DNA of 64,000 nt. It comes from Flavobacterium palustre. GTDB taxonomy: Bacteria; Bacteroidota; Bacteroidia; Flavobacteriales; Flavobacteriaceae. The stretch spans positions 73,455 through 137,454 of the forward strand of contig NZ_BMGA01000005.1 in the NCBI RefSeq assembly GCF_014639535.1. The letters run 5' to 3'. The position numbers and the translations under genes are program-made. This document shows positions 17,009-26,759 of this stretch, in pieces. Under the pieces are notes generated by a model that was not told the DNA's origin, did no database searches, and worked only from the letters and a program-made list of their open reading frames with translations. How positions within the stretch are numbered: position 1 is the first letter of the stretch; the number at the start of each line of letters is the position of its first letter.

Positions 17009-17287
17009 ATGAAAAAGAGTAACCGTAAAGAACTGACTTGGGAACAAACTGAAAAACTTGTTACATTGGCCTTAGAGGAAAAGAATCCTTTTGAAATAAT
17101 CAAAAAAGAATTTGGATTGGCTGAAAAAGAAGTTCTGGAAATTATGAAGAAAAAGATGCCTCTGGAAAAATTTGAGATGTGGAAAAAGAAAGCTACAGCT
17201 ACTAAACCTAAACCTAAGCCGCTTAAAATTGATGATTTTGATGACGATTTAGATGGAAAGTATTATATCAAAAATAAATTAGATTAA
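17009..17287 (+). CDS. TIGR03643/DUF2805 family small protein
   Basis: Small cytoplasmic protein of 92 residues. The core 'LTWEQTEKLVTLALEEKNPFEIIKKEFGLAEKEVLEIMKKKMPLEKFEMWKKK' looks like a helix-turn-helix-like bundle and matches the family named TIGR03643 (DUF2805), whose function is unknown. It is followed by a Lys/Pro linker and an acidic tail ('DDFDDDLDG'). A terminator follows directly. The preceding gap of over 200 bases is lysine-codon-like A-rich DNA with repeated 'aacagctaaaaaaa' units and no gene. Confidence 0.85.
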   Translation: MKKSNRKELTWEQTEKLVTLALEEKNPFEIIKKEFGLAEKEVLEIMKKKMPLEKFEMWKKKATATKPKPKPLKIDDFDDDLDGKYYIKNKLD

Positions 17288-17295
17288 CCTACCGT

Positions 17296-17326
17296 AAAAG
17301 CACTCTCAACCTGAAGTGCTTTTTTT
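17296..17326 (+). terminator. Rho-independent terminator
   Basis: AAAAGCACT (17296-17304) pairs with AGTGCTTTT (17315-17323), followed by further T. It lies eight bases after the stop codon of the DUF2805 gene. Confidence 0.88.
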
Positions 17327-17388
17327 AATTTTCATAAGTTGTAAAGCATACAACAGTAAAAACTATTGCACCGAAACATCCCTTAAAC

Positions 17389-19245
17389 ATGAAAAAAACT
17401 TTTTTAGTCCTGGCAATTGCCGCACTGTTTTTCAACTATCAAACTATTGATGCCCAAACTCCTAAAGGGCAAATGATTCAGGTAGGCATTAATTTGAATG
17501 AGGTTACCAACGATCAGGTTTTAGTAACCGTCAATGCGCCTAAAAGCAATAGTGACGAAATTATCTATCGCATTCCTAAAACAGTTCCCGGAACTTACTC
17601 GGAAGACAATTACGGTAAATACATCGAAAACCTGAAGGCTTACGATAAAAAAGGAAACTTACTGACTGTTAAAAAAACCGACGAGAATTCCTGGTCTATC
17701 AGCAAAGCTAAATCTTTAAGTAAAATCACCTACTTAGTCAACGATACTTTTGACAGCGAAAAAGGAACCGGTTTTGGTCAGGATGATGTTTTTTCACCGG
17801 CAGGTTCTAATATCAATGCAGGGGTCAATTTTATGATTAATACGCATTGTTTTGTAGGCTATTTTGACAATTTCTTAGCCACACCTTATCAGGTTTCGAT
17901 AAGTCATCCTGCTAATTTATTGGGAAGCACATCGATGGTTGACAAAGACAGCAGTACTACAAACGATGTTTTTGTTACTTCACGCTATGCCGAATTAGTA
18001 GAAAATCCCATCATGTATGCAAAACCGGATTACACTACTTTTAACGTCGATGGTATGGACATTCAAATTTGTGTGTATTCACCAACAGCAAAATATACTG
18101 CCGAAAGTATTACTGCTGAAATGAAAACCATGATGACGGCTCAGAAACATTTTTTAGGAAAAATTAACGCTACCGAAAAATACACTGTTATCCTGTATTT
18201 GTCGAGTTTAAAACCTGATGATGCCCGTGGTTTTGGTGCTCTTGAACACCCAACTGCCACTACAGTAGTATTGCCAGAAATGATGGAAAAAGACGAATTG
18301 GTTAAATCAATGATGGACGTGGTTTCTCACGAGTTTTTCCATATTGTAACGCCTTTAACCATTCATTCTAAAGAAATTCACTTTTTTGATTACAATGCCC
18401 CTAAAATGTCTCAACATTTATGGATGTATGAAGGTGTAACCGAATATTTTGCCAATTTATTTCAAATCAACCAAGGTCTGATTTCAGAAGAAGATTTCTA
18501 CAACAGAATTGCCGAAAAAATCGAAGGCGCCCGGGTACTGAATGACACCATGCCTTTTACCGAAATGAGTGCTAATGTACTCAAACAACCTTACAAAGAC
18601 CAATACCTGAATGTTTATCAAAAAGGAGCTCTGATAGGAATGTGCATTGATATCATCATCAGAGAAAAAAGCAACGGACAGCGTGGAATTTTGGATTTAA
18701 TGCAAAAATTATCAAACGAATATGGTGTTGCAAAACCATTTAATGATCCGGAACTTTTTGATAAAATTACCGCTTTGACTTACCCTGAAGTAGGCGATTT
18801 TTTAAAGACTTATGTTGCAGGATCTACTCCTATTCCGTATGATTTTTATCTGGCAAAAGTAGGATTGGCAAAATCCATTGTACAGATGGCAGCTCCCGTT
18901 TTTATTAAAGGTCAGACACCTTATGTTATGGTAAACCCTAATAATAACGAAATTAGTGTTGTCCCAAATATGGATTTGAATGTATTTTTTACCAATTTGG
19001 GATTAAAAGGAGATGATGTTATTTTAGAAATCAACAACGTAGCTTATTCTTATGACAACATTTACGACATGATTAATCAGAGTGATAAATGGAAAGAAAA
19101 CGAATCCATTACTGTAAAAATAAGACGTAACGGTAAGGAAGAATTGCTTACAGGAACCGTAAAATTACCTTATGAAGGGAAAGAAAAAATAGAAGTTACA
19201 GACGATTCTAAAAAACAATTAAAAGAAGCCTGGCTAAAAGCATAA
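17389..19245 (+). CDS. M61-family metallopeptidase with PDZ domain
   Basis: Exported zinc peptidase of 618 residues, glycyl-aminopeptidase (M61) family. A signal peptide of about 22 residues ends TIDAQ. The N-terminal beta domain (about 28-210) is followed by the catalytic domain with the zinc motif HEFFH (His314-Glu315-His318) and the third ligand region 'WMYEGVTEYFA' (Glu348/Glu352), plus 'GFGALEHP' typical of M61. A PDZ domain lies at about 495-600 ('PNMDLNVFFTNLGLKGDDVILEINNVAY'). It probably trims peptides in the periplasm. The DUF4369 lipoprotein gene follows 82 bases downstream and may be co-expressed. Confidence 0.94.
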   Translation: MKKTFLVLAIAALFFNYQTIDAQTPKGQMIQVGINLNEVTNDQVLVTVNAPKSNSDEIIYRIPKTVPGTYSEDNYGKYIENLKAYDKKGNLLTVKKTDENSWSISKAKSLSKITYLVNDTFDSEKGTGFGQDDVFSPAGSNINAGVNFMINTHCFVGYFDNFLATPYQVSISHPANLLGSTSMVDKDSSTTNDVFVTSRYAELVENPIMYAKPDYTTFNVDGMDIQICVYSPTAKYTAESITAEMKTMMTAQKHFLGKINATEKYTVILYLSSLKPDDARGFGALEHPTATTVVLPEMMEKDELVKSMMDVVSHEFFHIVTPLTIHSKEIHFFDYNAPKMSQHLWMYEGVTEYFANLFQINQGLISEEDFYNRIAEKIEGARVLNDTMPFTEMSANVLKQPYKDQYLNVYQKGALIGMCIDIIIREKSNGQRGILDLMQKLSNEYGVAKPFNDPELFDKITALTYPEVGDFLKTYVAGSTPIPYDFYLAKVGLAKSIVQMAAPVFIKGQTPYVMVNPNNNEISVVPNMDLNVFFTNLGLKGDDVILEINNVAYSYDNIYDMINQSDKWKENESITVKIRRNGKEELLTGTVKLPYEGKEKIEVTDDSKKQLKEAWLKA

Positions 19246-19327
19246 TCTAAACATCAAAACGCAAATCAAGAATTATCTATTAGTTTGTTGAACTATTTTC
19301 TTTATTTTGCACAAAATCAATTCATCA

Positions 19328-20038
19328 ATGAAAAAATCAATTCTCGCATTAATTACGCTGGCACTTGTTGTTTCTTGCAACAAAAAAGAGCTTAAAGGAA
19401 ACTTAACCATTACAGGAAATGTCAAAGGACTAAAAGAAGGAACTTTATACATTCAAAAATTTGTTGACACAGCCTTAGTTGCTATCGATACCATTAAAAT
19501 TGACGGAAGCTCCCATTTTGAAAGTAACCTTGATTTAAAATCACCTGAAATGCTTTATCTGTTTTTAGATCGCGGTGTTAGCAATTCCTTAGACAACAAT
19601 TTGATGTTTTTTGCCGAACCGGGAATTATCAATATCGAAACTAATTTAGACGGTTTCCTTTCCGAAGCCAAAATTACAGGTTCAAAAAATCACAATTTAT
19701 ACGAAGATTACAAAAAAACAACTTCGAGATACAAGGATGAAAATCTGGAACTGATTGAAAAAAAATTCAAAGCTATCAAAAGAAAAGACCTTAAGGCGAT
19801 TGACAGTCTAACAAAGTTACAAGACTTAAATCTAAAACGTAAATACTTGTTTGCGGTTAATTTTGCAATGAACAATAAAGATTATGAAATTGCTCCTTAC
19901 ATTGCTTTAGCCGAAGTCTATGACATTAACGTTAAATATTTGGACACGATTAAAAACGCAATGTCGCCTAAAGTAGCACAATCTTTATACGGTAAAAAAC
20001 TAACCGAATATGTAGCTAACATCAAAAAATCCAATTAA
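19328..20038 (+). CDS. DUF4369 domain lipoprotein
   Basis: Predicted lipoprotein of 236 residues; the start was moved to the ATG that gives MKKSILALITLALVVSC, with Cys17 as the lipidated residue. The N-terminal half ('LTITGNVKGLKEGTLYIQKFVDTALVAIDTIKIDGSSHFES') is a DUF4369 domain, which in Bacteroidota often precedes a thioredoxin-like AhpC/TSA domain. Here no thioredoxin domain follows; the second half is helical and lysine-rich. It may therefore be a stand-alone substrate-binding or adaptor protein. A terminator follows 23 bases after the stop codon. Confidence 0.85.
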   Translation: MKKSILALITLALVVSCNKKELKGNLTITGNVKGLKEGTLYIQKFVDTALVAIDTIKIDGSSHFESNLDLKSPEMLYLFLDRGVSNSLDNNLMFFAEPGIINIETNLDGFLSEAKITGSKNHNLYEDYKKTTSRYKDENLELIEKKFKAIKRKDLKAIDSLTKLQDLNLKRKYLFAVNFAMNNKDYEIAPYIALAEVYDINVKYLDTIKNAMSPKVAQSLYGKKLTEYVANIKKSN

Positions 20039-20061
20039 AAATTCTACATAATTCAAGTACT

Positions 20062-20098
20062 AAAAAAGCATTTCAGACCATAACTGAGATGCTTTTTT
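20062..20098 (+). terminator. Rho-independent terminator
   Basis: AAAAAGCATTTCAG pairs with CTGAGATGCTTTTTT across a 7-base loop, with one G-T pair and a T run. It closes the M61/DUF4369 region before the kinase operon. Confidence 0.88.
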
Positions 20099-20198
20099 GC
20101 TTTTTTTACAAATCTGATTCTTTCCAATCATTTTAATCTCAAAAAATAAAATGTCTCCAAAAAAATAAATATCTTAGCTATCTAACCTACTTATTACT

Positions 20199-23100
20199 AT
20201 GTGGAAAAATCTATCTTTTAAAAAACAATTAATCTTAATTCTCTTAATACCCGTTAGCGGACTACTGTATTTTACAATTACCAATATTAACACCACCTAT
20301 CAAAAAAAATTAAGAATTGAAAACAGCAGCCGGCGAATTGAGAATATTGCGCTTTTCTCTGAAGGCATTATGCTGATTAATAACGATAGAACACTAAGTG
20401 AATACTCCAAATTTAATCCGGATAAAAAAGAGGAATTAGAACTCAACAAGACCAATACTCTGGAATGGTTTTCTAAAATAAATACTACTGATAGTGTTGT
20501 TCTTAAAAACATTGAAGAAGCGAAAAAAATATTTAATCGCATTCATTTTAGCACCAACAACAGCACTACAACTCTAACAAACTTTGACGAATATTCTACT
20601 TTAAACAATATCCTGAACAATTTAATTGACCGGGAAATTGTCAATTCTAACAATGCCAATCTGACCAAACTGGCTAATAATTTCAAATCTTATATTGATT
20701 CAAAATCGGCAGCAAACCTGATCAGAGCGATTGTTTTCGCTAAATTAACCGACAAAGCAGTTCAATTTCATTTAGATACTTATTTTGAAAATATAAAAAA
20801 CCAAAATAGAAATGCTGATTTTAAATTAGAAAATTACAACGAACTGAACATTAATGATGCAATTATTCGATATAAAAAATCAGCAGAATTTCAATCTTTT
20901 TTGGCTACAGCCGAAGCAGTATTAAAAAACAATTCTACAATTACACCCGAAACCTGGTGGACACAATCAACTGCTGTAAACAACCGGCTCAATGACTTAA
21001 AAATTCAAAAACTCAATTTTACCATTCAGGCTACAGAACAGGAAAGAAACGCAACTGTTTTAAGCACCATAATTGCATTAATAGCCTTTTCATTACTGCT
21101 ATTGATAACCGGATTTTTAATTTATAAATTAATTCGTAATACTTCTAATTCGCTCAATACAATTACTTATGCTATAGAAAAAATTGCAACAGGCAACAAC
21201 CAACACAATTACCAACTCTCTGGTAATACTGAACTTAACTCCATCCGAATTTCTATGGAAAAACTAACGGATGCTACAAGAGAGCAAATTGATTTGGCTA
21301 CAAAAATCAGTTCAGGAAATCTGGGCGACACCATTAAAGTTCGCAGTAAATCAGATACTTTAAACGAGTCGTTAAACGCCATGTCTTTAGAGTTAAAACG
21401 ACTTAAAATTCAAGCAGAAGCCAACAGTTTATTAGAAAAAAACATTGTCGAAATTAACAACGCTATTATAACTTCTAAAGAAATCAATGATTTTGGGGCC
21501 AATATCAGTAAAATTCTAAGCCATCAAACCCATGCTTGCCAGGCTACTTTTTACACTACCGATTACATTGACAAAAAAGACAATCTGATCAAAATTGGCA
21601 GTTATGCTGATGATAACAATAGTCCGGCAAAAATTGCTTTTGGAGAAGGATTAATTGGCGAAGCAGTTAAAAACAACGAACAAAAATGCCTGAATAATCT
21701 AGACAAAGAATACTCTTTCCTTACTTCATCGTTAGGAAAAGCAGCTATTTATAATGTTTTGATTACTCCTGTTGCATACAAAAACACCATTATAGGCGTT
21801 ATCGAAATTGGCTCTTTGAACAACTTTACCGATGCGGATAAAAAATTACTGGAAAGCTTAAAAAACTCCTTAGGCAATGCAACAGCTGTTTTTATCCGAA
21901 ATGAAGAATTAAAAATTTCTGTTGAGGAAATCAATCGTAAAAACAATATCTTACAGGTACAGGAAGAAGAATTAAGACAAAATAACGAAGAACTCAACAA
22001 ACACAGTTTATTGCTGCAACAATCGGAAGAAGAACTAAAAAATCAGGCTGCCGAATTAGAGCAAACGAATGCCTATCTTGAAGAAAAAAGCAGGGAACTG
22101 GAAACGAAGAACTACGAAATTGAGAAAAAAAACAGCGACCTTATTATTGCACAGGAAGAACTCAATATAAAATCGGAAGAAATTGCTCAGGCCAGCAAAT
22201 ACAAATCGGAGTTTTTAGCCAATATGTCGCACGAATTAAGAACGCCACTGAACAGTATTTTAATTCTTTCGGATATTTTAAAAGACAATACATCGGGCAA
22301 TTTGACTAATGCGCAATTAGAAAACTTATCGGTAATCAACACCTCCGGAAAAGATTTATTAGACCTGATTAATGATATTTTAGATATTTCTAAAATCGAA
22401 GCCGGAAAAGTCGAAATTCATCCTGAAAACACGGTTACAGAGCGTATTTACTCAGATATGGAAGGACTTTTCAAAACGCAAATGCAGAAAAAAAACATTC
22501 GCTTTGAAACTGAAATTACCGAAAAATGTCCAAGAGAAATTTACAGCGATGTAGGCAAAATTGAACAAATTCTTAAAAACTTTTTATCTAATGCCTTAAA
22601 ATTCACGCCCGACGGAGGAACCGTTTCGATGACTTTTGACTGTGCTGCCGAAAACTGGAACTACAGCAATCCACAATTGGCATTATTGAACAAAAACGAA
22701 ATATTAGCCATTGCAATCAAAGACAACGGAATTGGAATATCTGAAGAAAGTAAGAAAAAATTATTCCAGAGTTTTCAGCAGGCCGATAGCTCAACCAGCA
22801 GAAAATATGGTGGAACCGGTTTAGGATTATCCATCTCTAAACAATTAGCACAATTACTCAACGGAGAAGTGTTTTTTGACAGCCAGCTCAATAACGGAAG
22901 TACTTTTGGGGTTTTGATTCCAATAAAATACGAGGAAAACAGCAACATTACTAAAACAGAACCAATTGCTGTTACAGTTCCCGAAACTGTTGTTAAAGAA
23001 ACACAAATAGAATCTGAATATCCGAAAGCGAATGACGAATTTGTAGATCTTTCGGCAAATATCAACGACGATCGAAACTTAGCCGATTTTGATGATAAAA

Positions 23101-24266
23101 CTGTTTTAATTATCGAAGACGATCCAAACTTTGCCGAGGTATTACTACAAGTAGCTCATAATAACGGATTTAAAGCCATTATTGCTCATCAGGGTGAAAC
23201 CGGTTTTCAATATGCTAAAAAATACAATCCTAAAGCCATTATCCTGGACATGAAATTACCCGGAATTGACGGATGGACAGTTTTAAAATGGCTTAAAGAC
23301 GCCCCTGATTTAAAACACATCCCGGTACACGTAATGTCAGGAATGAAGAGAGAAAAATTAGCTAAAGAAATGGGTGCTTTTGATTTCTTAGTCAAACCAA
23401 TTACGCCCGAAAAACTTAAAAATGCTTTTCTTTCTATCGATGAAGAAATCAACAAAGTATTCAAAAAAGTACTGATTTTAGAAGATGATGAAAAATTAAA
23501 CTATTCAATCAAACAATTGCTGCACGCCAATGACAAGAACACCATTTGCATTCAGGCGTATTCCCGTTCAGAAGCCGAAAACATTCTGACTAATGTTGAC
23601 ATCGATTGTGCCATAATAGACTTGGGCTTACCTGATTCTGACAATGTAAAAGCCATTTCTGAATTAAAAAGCATCTCTAAAAACAAAAACATAAAGATTA
23701 TCATCAATACGGGGAAAAACTTATCGGATAACGAACAATTAGAACTTGAAAAAAGTGCGGACAGCATTGTAATCAAAACCAATAATGCCACCGAAAGATT
23801 AAAAGATGAAATTTTATTGTTTTTAAACAAAATAGAAACTACCGAAAATACCGAGTACAAAACAGCTCCAAACTTAACCGGAGGTGCTATTTTAAAAGAC
23901 AAAAACATTCTGATTGTAGATGATGATATCCGAAATATCTATGCGTTATCGGCCGCTTTAACCAGTAAAGGTGCTGTAATAACCACTGCTTTTAACGGAA
24001 TAGAAGCATTGAATGCCCTCGAAGAACATCCAAGTTTTGATATTGTACTGATGGATATTATGATGCCGGAAATGGACGGATTTGAAGCCACTAAAAAAAT
24101 CAGAGAAAATCCAAAATGGAAAAACGTACCCATCATTGCCTTAACTGCTAAAGCCATGAAAGGTGATCGTGACGAAATACTAAAAGCCGGAGCGTCTGAT
24201 TACCAATCAAAACCTATTGATATTCAAAAACTTATTTCTTTAATCAGCATTTGGATTTATAAATGA
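20199..24266 (+). CDS. Hybrid sensor histidine kinase, GAF and three receiver domains
   Basis: Membrane sensor kinase of 1355 residues. Order: TM helix (about 9-29), extracytoplasmic helical sensor like the nitrate/nitrite-sensing type (30-285), TM helix (287-310), HAMP-like linker, GAF (about 425-568), coiled coil (570-668), HisKA with phospho-accepting His678 in 'NMSHELRTPLNS', HATPase (about 780-910; 'NALKFTPDGG', 'DNGIGIS', 'GGTGLGLSI'). Three receiver domains follow, with Asp1017, Asp1141 and Asp1286. Receiver 2 is degenerate after its Asp (LGLPDSDN) but keeps the acidic pocket. Its stop overlaps the CheR start by four bases (ATGA), so the products are translationally coupled. The signal is unknown. 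Confidence 0.93.
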   Translation: MWKNLSFKKQLILILLIPVSGLLYFTITNINTTYQKKLRIENSSRRIENIALFSEGIMLINNDRTLSEYSKFNPDKKEELELNKTNTLEWFSKINTTDSVVLKNIEEAKKIFNRIHFSTNNSTTTLTNFDEYSTLNNILNNLIDREIVNSNNANLTKLANNFKSYIDSKSAANLIRAIVFAKLTDKAVQFHLDTYFENIKNQNRNADFKLENYNELNINDAIIRYKKSAEFQSFLATAEAVLKNNSTITPETWWTQSTAVNNRLNDLKIQKLNFTIQATEQERNATVLSTIIALIAFSLLLLITGFLIYKLIRNTSNSLNTITYAIEKIATGNNQHNYQLSGNTELNSIRISMEKLTDATREQIDLATKISSGNLGDTIKVRSKSDTLNESLNAMSLELKRLKIQAEANSLLEKNIVEINNAIITSKEINDFGANISKILSHQTHACQATFYTTDYIDKKDNLIKIGSYADDNNSPAKIAFGEGLIGEAVKNNEQKCLNNLDKEYSFLTSSLGKAAIYNVLITPVAYKNTIIGVIEIGSLNNFTDADKKLLESLKNSLGNATAVFIRNEELKISVEEINRKNNILQVQEEELRQNNEELNKHSLLLQQSEEELKNQAAELEQTNAYLEEKSRELETKNYEIEKKNSDLIIAQEELNIKSEEIAQASKYKSEFLANMSHELRTPLNSILILSDILKDNTSGNLTNAQLENLSVINTSGKDLLDLINDILDISKIEAGKVEIHPENTVTERIYSDMEGLFKTQMQKKNIRFETEITEKCPREIYSDVGKIEQILKNFLSNALKFTPDGGTVSMTFDCAAENWNYSNPQLALLNKNEILAIAIKDNGIGISEESKKKLFQSFQQADSSTSRKYGGTGLGLSISKQLAQLLNGEVFFDSQLNNGSTFGVLIPIKYEENSNITKTEPIAVTVPETVVKETQIESEYPKANDEFVDLSANINDDRNLADFDDKTVLIIEDDPNFAEVLLQVAHNNGFKAIIAHQGETGFQYAKKYNPKAIILDMKLPGIDGWTVLKWLKDAPDLKHIPVHVMSGMKREKLAKEMGAFDFLVKPITPEKLKNAFLSIDEEINKVFKKVLILEDDEKLNYSIKQLLHANDKNTICIQAYSRSEAENILTNVDIDCAIIDLGLPDSDNVKAISELKSISKNKNIKIIINTGKNLSDNEQLELEKSADSIVIKTNNATERLKDEILLFLNKIETTENTEYKTAPNLTGGAILKDKNILIVDDDIRNIYALSAALTSKGAVITTAFNGIEALNALEEHPSFDIVLMDIMMPEMDGFEATKKIRENPKWKNVPIIALTAKAMKGDRDEILKAGASDYQSKPIDIQKLISLISIWIYK

Positions 24267-25075
24267 TAACTTTAAACGAACTGGACGAATTGCTTTTTAC
24301 CATAAAAAAACAATTTGATTATGATTTTAGTGATTATTCCAAAGCATCAATGCTCAGGAGAATCAATCGTTTTATGACTATTAACAACATGAAAAACGCT
24401 GTGGACTTAAAATTTGAACTCATTAACAAACCAGCCATATTTCAGGATTTTATTAATGAAATTGTGGTAAATGTGAGTGAATTTTTCAGAGACCCCAGTT
24501 TTTTTAAATCCCTACAGCAAAAAGTTTTTCCGTATTTAGAAAGTTATCCTAAAATCAATATCTGGAGTGCGGGCTGTTCATTTGGAGAAGAAACTTATTC
24601 TTTAAATATTCTTTTAAATGAAAACAATCTGTTTTCTAAAAGTAGAATTTATGCCACTGACATCAGCAGTAATGCTATCGAACGCTCCCGAAAAGGAATT
24701 TATGACAATGGTAATTTTAAAGAATACACTAAGAATTACTACGAATGTGGCGGAAAAGAATCCTTAAAAAACTATTTTATTTCCGACGAAAAACACTCCA
24801 TGATACAATCGGAATTGAAGCAAAATATTTTGTTTTCCAATCATAATCTGGTTGCCGATGGCGTTTTCAAAGAATGCCAACTGATTCTTTGCAGGAATGT
24901 ATTAATCTACTTTAACAATGAATTACAAAATAAAGCGTTAGAACTTTTTTACGAAAGTTTGCCAGTTCACGGTTTTTTAGCTATTGGAAAAAAAGAATCG
25001 TTACGATTTAGCAGTGTTTATGAGAATTTTAAAGAAATTGACCGGGAAGAAAAAATTTATCAAAAAATAAAATGA
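24263..25075 (+). CDS. CheR-type protein glutamate methyltransferase
   Basis: SAM-dependent methyltransferase of 270 residues. The CheR fold is shown by the N-terminal helical part ('YSKASMLRRINRFMTINNM'), the SAM-binding 'IWSAGCSFGEETYSLNILL' and 'LCRNVLIYFNNELQNKALELFYESL'. CheR normally methylates glutamates of chemoreceptors. Here the only membrane partner nearby is the hybrid kinase, whose coiled coil between GAF and HisKA is the obvious candidate target, by inference. It overlaps the kinase gene and the CheB gene by four bases at each end. No chemoreceptor, CheA or flagellar gene is in the window. Confidence 0.93.
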   Translation: MITLNELDELLFTIKKQFDYDFSDYSKASMLRRINRFMTINNMKNAVDLKFELINKPAIFQDFINEIVVNVSEFFRDPSFFKSLQQKVFPYLESYPKINIWSAGCSFGEETYSLNILLNENNLFSKSRIYATDISSNAIERSRKGIYDNGNFKEYTKNYYECGGKESLKNYFISDEKHSMIQSELKQNILFSNHNLVADGVFKECQLILCRNVLIYFNNELQNKALELFYESLPVHGFLAIGKKESLRFSSVYENFKEIDREEKIYQKIK

Positions 25076-25635
25076 AACCGGAATTAATAGTAATAGGTGG
25101 CTCAGCAGGAGCTTTTGAAGCAATTTTGTCTATTTTAAATCATTTAGACAAAAATATCAATATCCCTATTGTTATTGTTTTACACCGATTGAGAAATACG
25201 GTTTCTTCTTTTGAAGCTATTTTACAAAGAAACACTCATTATTTGGTCAAAGAAATAGAAGACAAGCAAAAAATAGAGCAAGGTTGTATCTATACTGCTC
25301 CTGCCGATTATCATTTGCTCTTAGAAGAAGATCTTAGTTTTTCGCTCGATGTATCAGAGGCTGTCAATTTTAGTCGTCCTTCAATTGACGTAACATTTGA
25401 GTCATTTTCGACAATATTAAAGGAAAAATGCTGCGGAATTTTATTATCAGGCTCTAACCATGACGGTGCAAATGGTTTAAAAATCATAGCCGAGAACAAT
25501 GGAACAACTATCATACAGGATTGCAACGAAGCCGAATTTGCCATGATGCCCAAAGCAGCAAAAACAATTTATAATCAACATCAAGAATTAAATACCACAA
25601 ACATAATAAATACATTGAATAATGAATACCGTTAA
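25072..25635 (+). CDS. CheB-type methylesterase domain without receiver
   Basis: Protein of 187 residues that corresponds to the catalytic domain of CheB only. The Ser-His-Asp triad is visible: Ser11 in 'IGGSAGAFEA', His38 in 'IVLHRLRN' and Asp131 in 'SGSNHDGANGL'. The N-terminal receiver domain that normally controls CheB is missing, so activity must be set by partners, perhaps through the separate receiver proteins of this operon. It should hydrolyse the methyl esters that the adjacent CheR makes. Its 3' end overlaps the next gene by 14 bases. Confidence 0.92.
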   Translation: MKPELIVIGGSAGAFEAILSILNHLDKNINIPIVIVLHRLRNTVSSFEAILQRNTHYLVKEIEDKQKIEQGCIYTAPADYHLLLEEDLSFSLDVSEAVNFSRPSIDVTFESFSTILKEKCCGILLSGSNHDGANGLKIIAENNGTTIIQDCNEAEFAMMPKAAKTIYNQHQELNTTNIINTLNNEYR

Positions 25636-26716
25636 AAAACATACCCTGTTGTTAATTGACGACAAACCCGCTAATTTAATTGCCTTAAAAAGTATTCTGG
25701 AAAGCCCTGACAGAGAAATCATAACCTGCAATTCCGGTAATGAAGGACTGCAAATATTATTAAAAGAAAAAGTTTCGCTTATTTTGGTCGATGTACAAAT
25801 GCCCGAAATGGATGGCTATGAATTTGTTGAAATCACTAAACAACATCCTAATACAGCTAATATTCCAACGCTCTTTGTAACGGCAATCAGCAATGAAGAC
25901 AAGTTCATCAACAAGGCGTATGAATTAGGCGCAATTGATTTTTTATTTAAACCATTAAACATTGAAATTACACGAAAGAAAGTAGCTTCCTTTCTGAAAA
26001 TATGGGATTACGATCAGGAATTGAAAAGGTTGAACGAAAAATTAGTCGCTAAAAATGGTGAATTAGAGCAATTTGCCAATATTATTGCTCACGATTTAAA
26101 AACGCCTTTAAACAATATAAAATCCTTAGTTGAATTTATTGAAGAAGAACATCTTTTAGACTTAAAAGAAGAAGCAACCGACTTATTTGACATGGTAAAA
26201 TCATCGGCTATGACTATGTCAAAACTAATTGACGATTTATTGTTTTATTCTAAAAATGTAGAAAACAACGAAGGAAAAGAAAACATTAATATCCTAAGCG
26301 AAATTAATGCAGTGATTAAATTAATTAATCCAGGTAATAACATTCAAATTACAAAAGAAAACCTAAATCACACTGTACGTTTTCAATCGGTGGCATTCAA
26401 ACAAATTATTCAAAATTTACTATCGAATGCAATAAAATACAATGACAAAGAAATTACCGAAATTACGATTGCATACAACGACGAACTCCAACAAATAGTC
26501 CTAAGAGACAATGGCCCCGGAATTCCTGAAAGTCAGTCAGAAAAGATATTCCAAATGTTTTATACCCTTGGACAGTCCTCAAGAGGCGATTCGGGAACAG
26601 GAATTGGATTGAATTTAGTTAAAAAACTGGCCGAAAGAAATGATGCGAAAATTTATATCAACAGCCAGTTTAAAAATGGTTCAGAATTTATCCTCTCCGA
26701 ATTGGAATCTGCATAA
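25622..26716 (+). CDS. Receiver-histidine kinase hybrid (REC-HisKA-HATPase)
   Basis: Soluble signalling protein of 364 residues. An N-terminal receiver domain (about 7-125) has phospho-accepting Asp57 in 'LVDVQMPEMDGYEF' and 'FVTA'/'FKP' switch residues. A short coiled coil follows, then HisKA with His157 in 'IIAHDLKTPLNN' and a HATPase domain ('NLLSNAIKYND', 'DNGPGIP', 'GTGIGLNLVKK'). Such REC-first kinases receive phosphate from an upstream kinase and pass it on or feed back. It is the last gene of the four-gene overlapping operon and is followed by a strong bidirectional terminator. No DNA-binding output gene lies in the operon. Confidence 0.94.
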   Translation: MNTVKKHTLLLIDDKPANLIALKSILESPDREIITCNSGNEGLQILLKEKVSLILVDVQMPEMDGYEFVEITKQHPNTANIPTLFVTAISNEDKFINKAYELGAIDFLFKPLNIEITRKKVASFLKIWDYDQELKRLNEKLVAKNGELEQFANIIAHDLKTPLNNIKSLVEFIEEEHLLDLKEEATDLFDMVKSSAMTMSKLIDDLLFYSKNVENNEGKENINILSEINAVIKLINPGNNIQITKENLNHTVRFQSVAFKQIIQNLLSNAIKYNDKEITEITIAYNDELQQIVLRDNGPGIPESQSEKIFQMFYTLGQSSRGDSGTGIGLNLVKKLAERNDAKIYINSQFKNGSEFILSELESA

Positions 26717-26754
26717 AAAAAAAGGAATTGTATCAATACTACAATTCCTTTTTT
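26717..26754. terminator. Bidirectional terminator
   Basis: A near-perfect stem, AAGGAATTGTA with TACAATTCCTT extended by A and T tracts on each side, has a 7-base loop. It sits between the kinase operon and the converging T9SS-substrate gene and has a T run in both directions. Confidence 0.93.
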
Positions 26755-26759
26755 AGTTT

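Noticed and set aside
20199-24266. Frameshift between the kinase and its C-terminal receivers
   Set aside because: The frame is open throughout and all three receiver aspartates are in register.
24263-25635. CheR/CheB as parts of flagellar chemotaxis
   Set aside because: No receptor, CheA, CheW, CheY or flagellar gene is in the window, and the overlaps tie them to the kinases.
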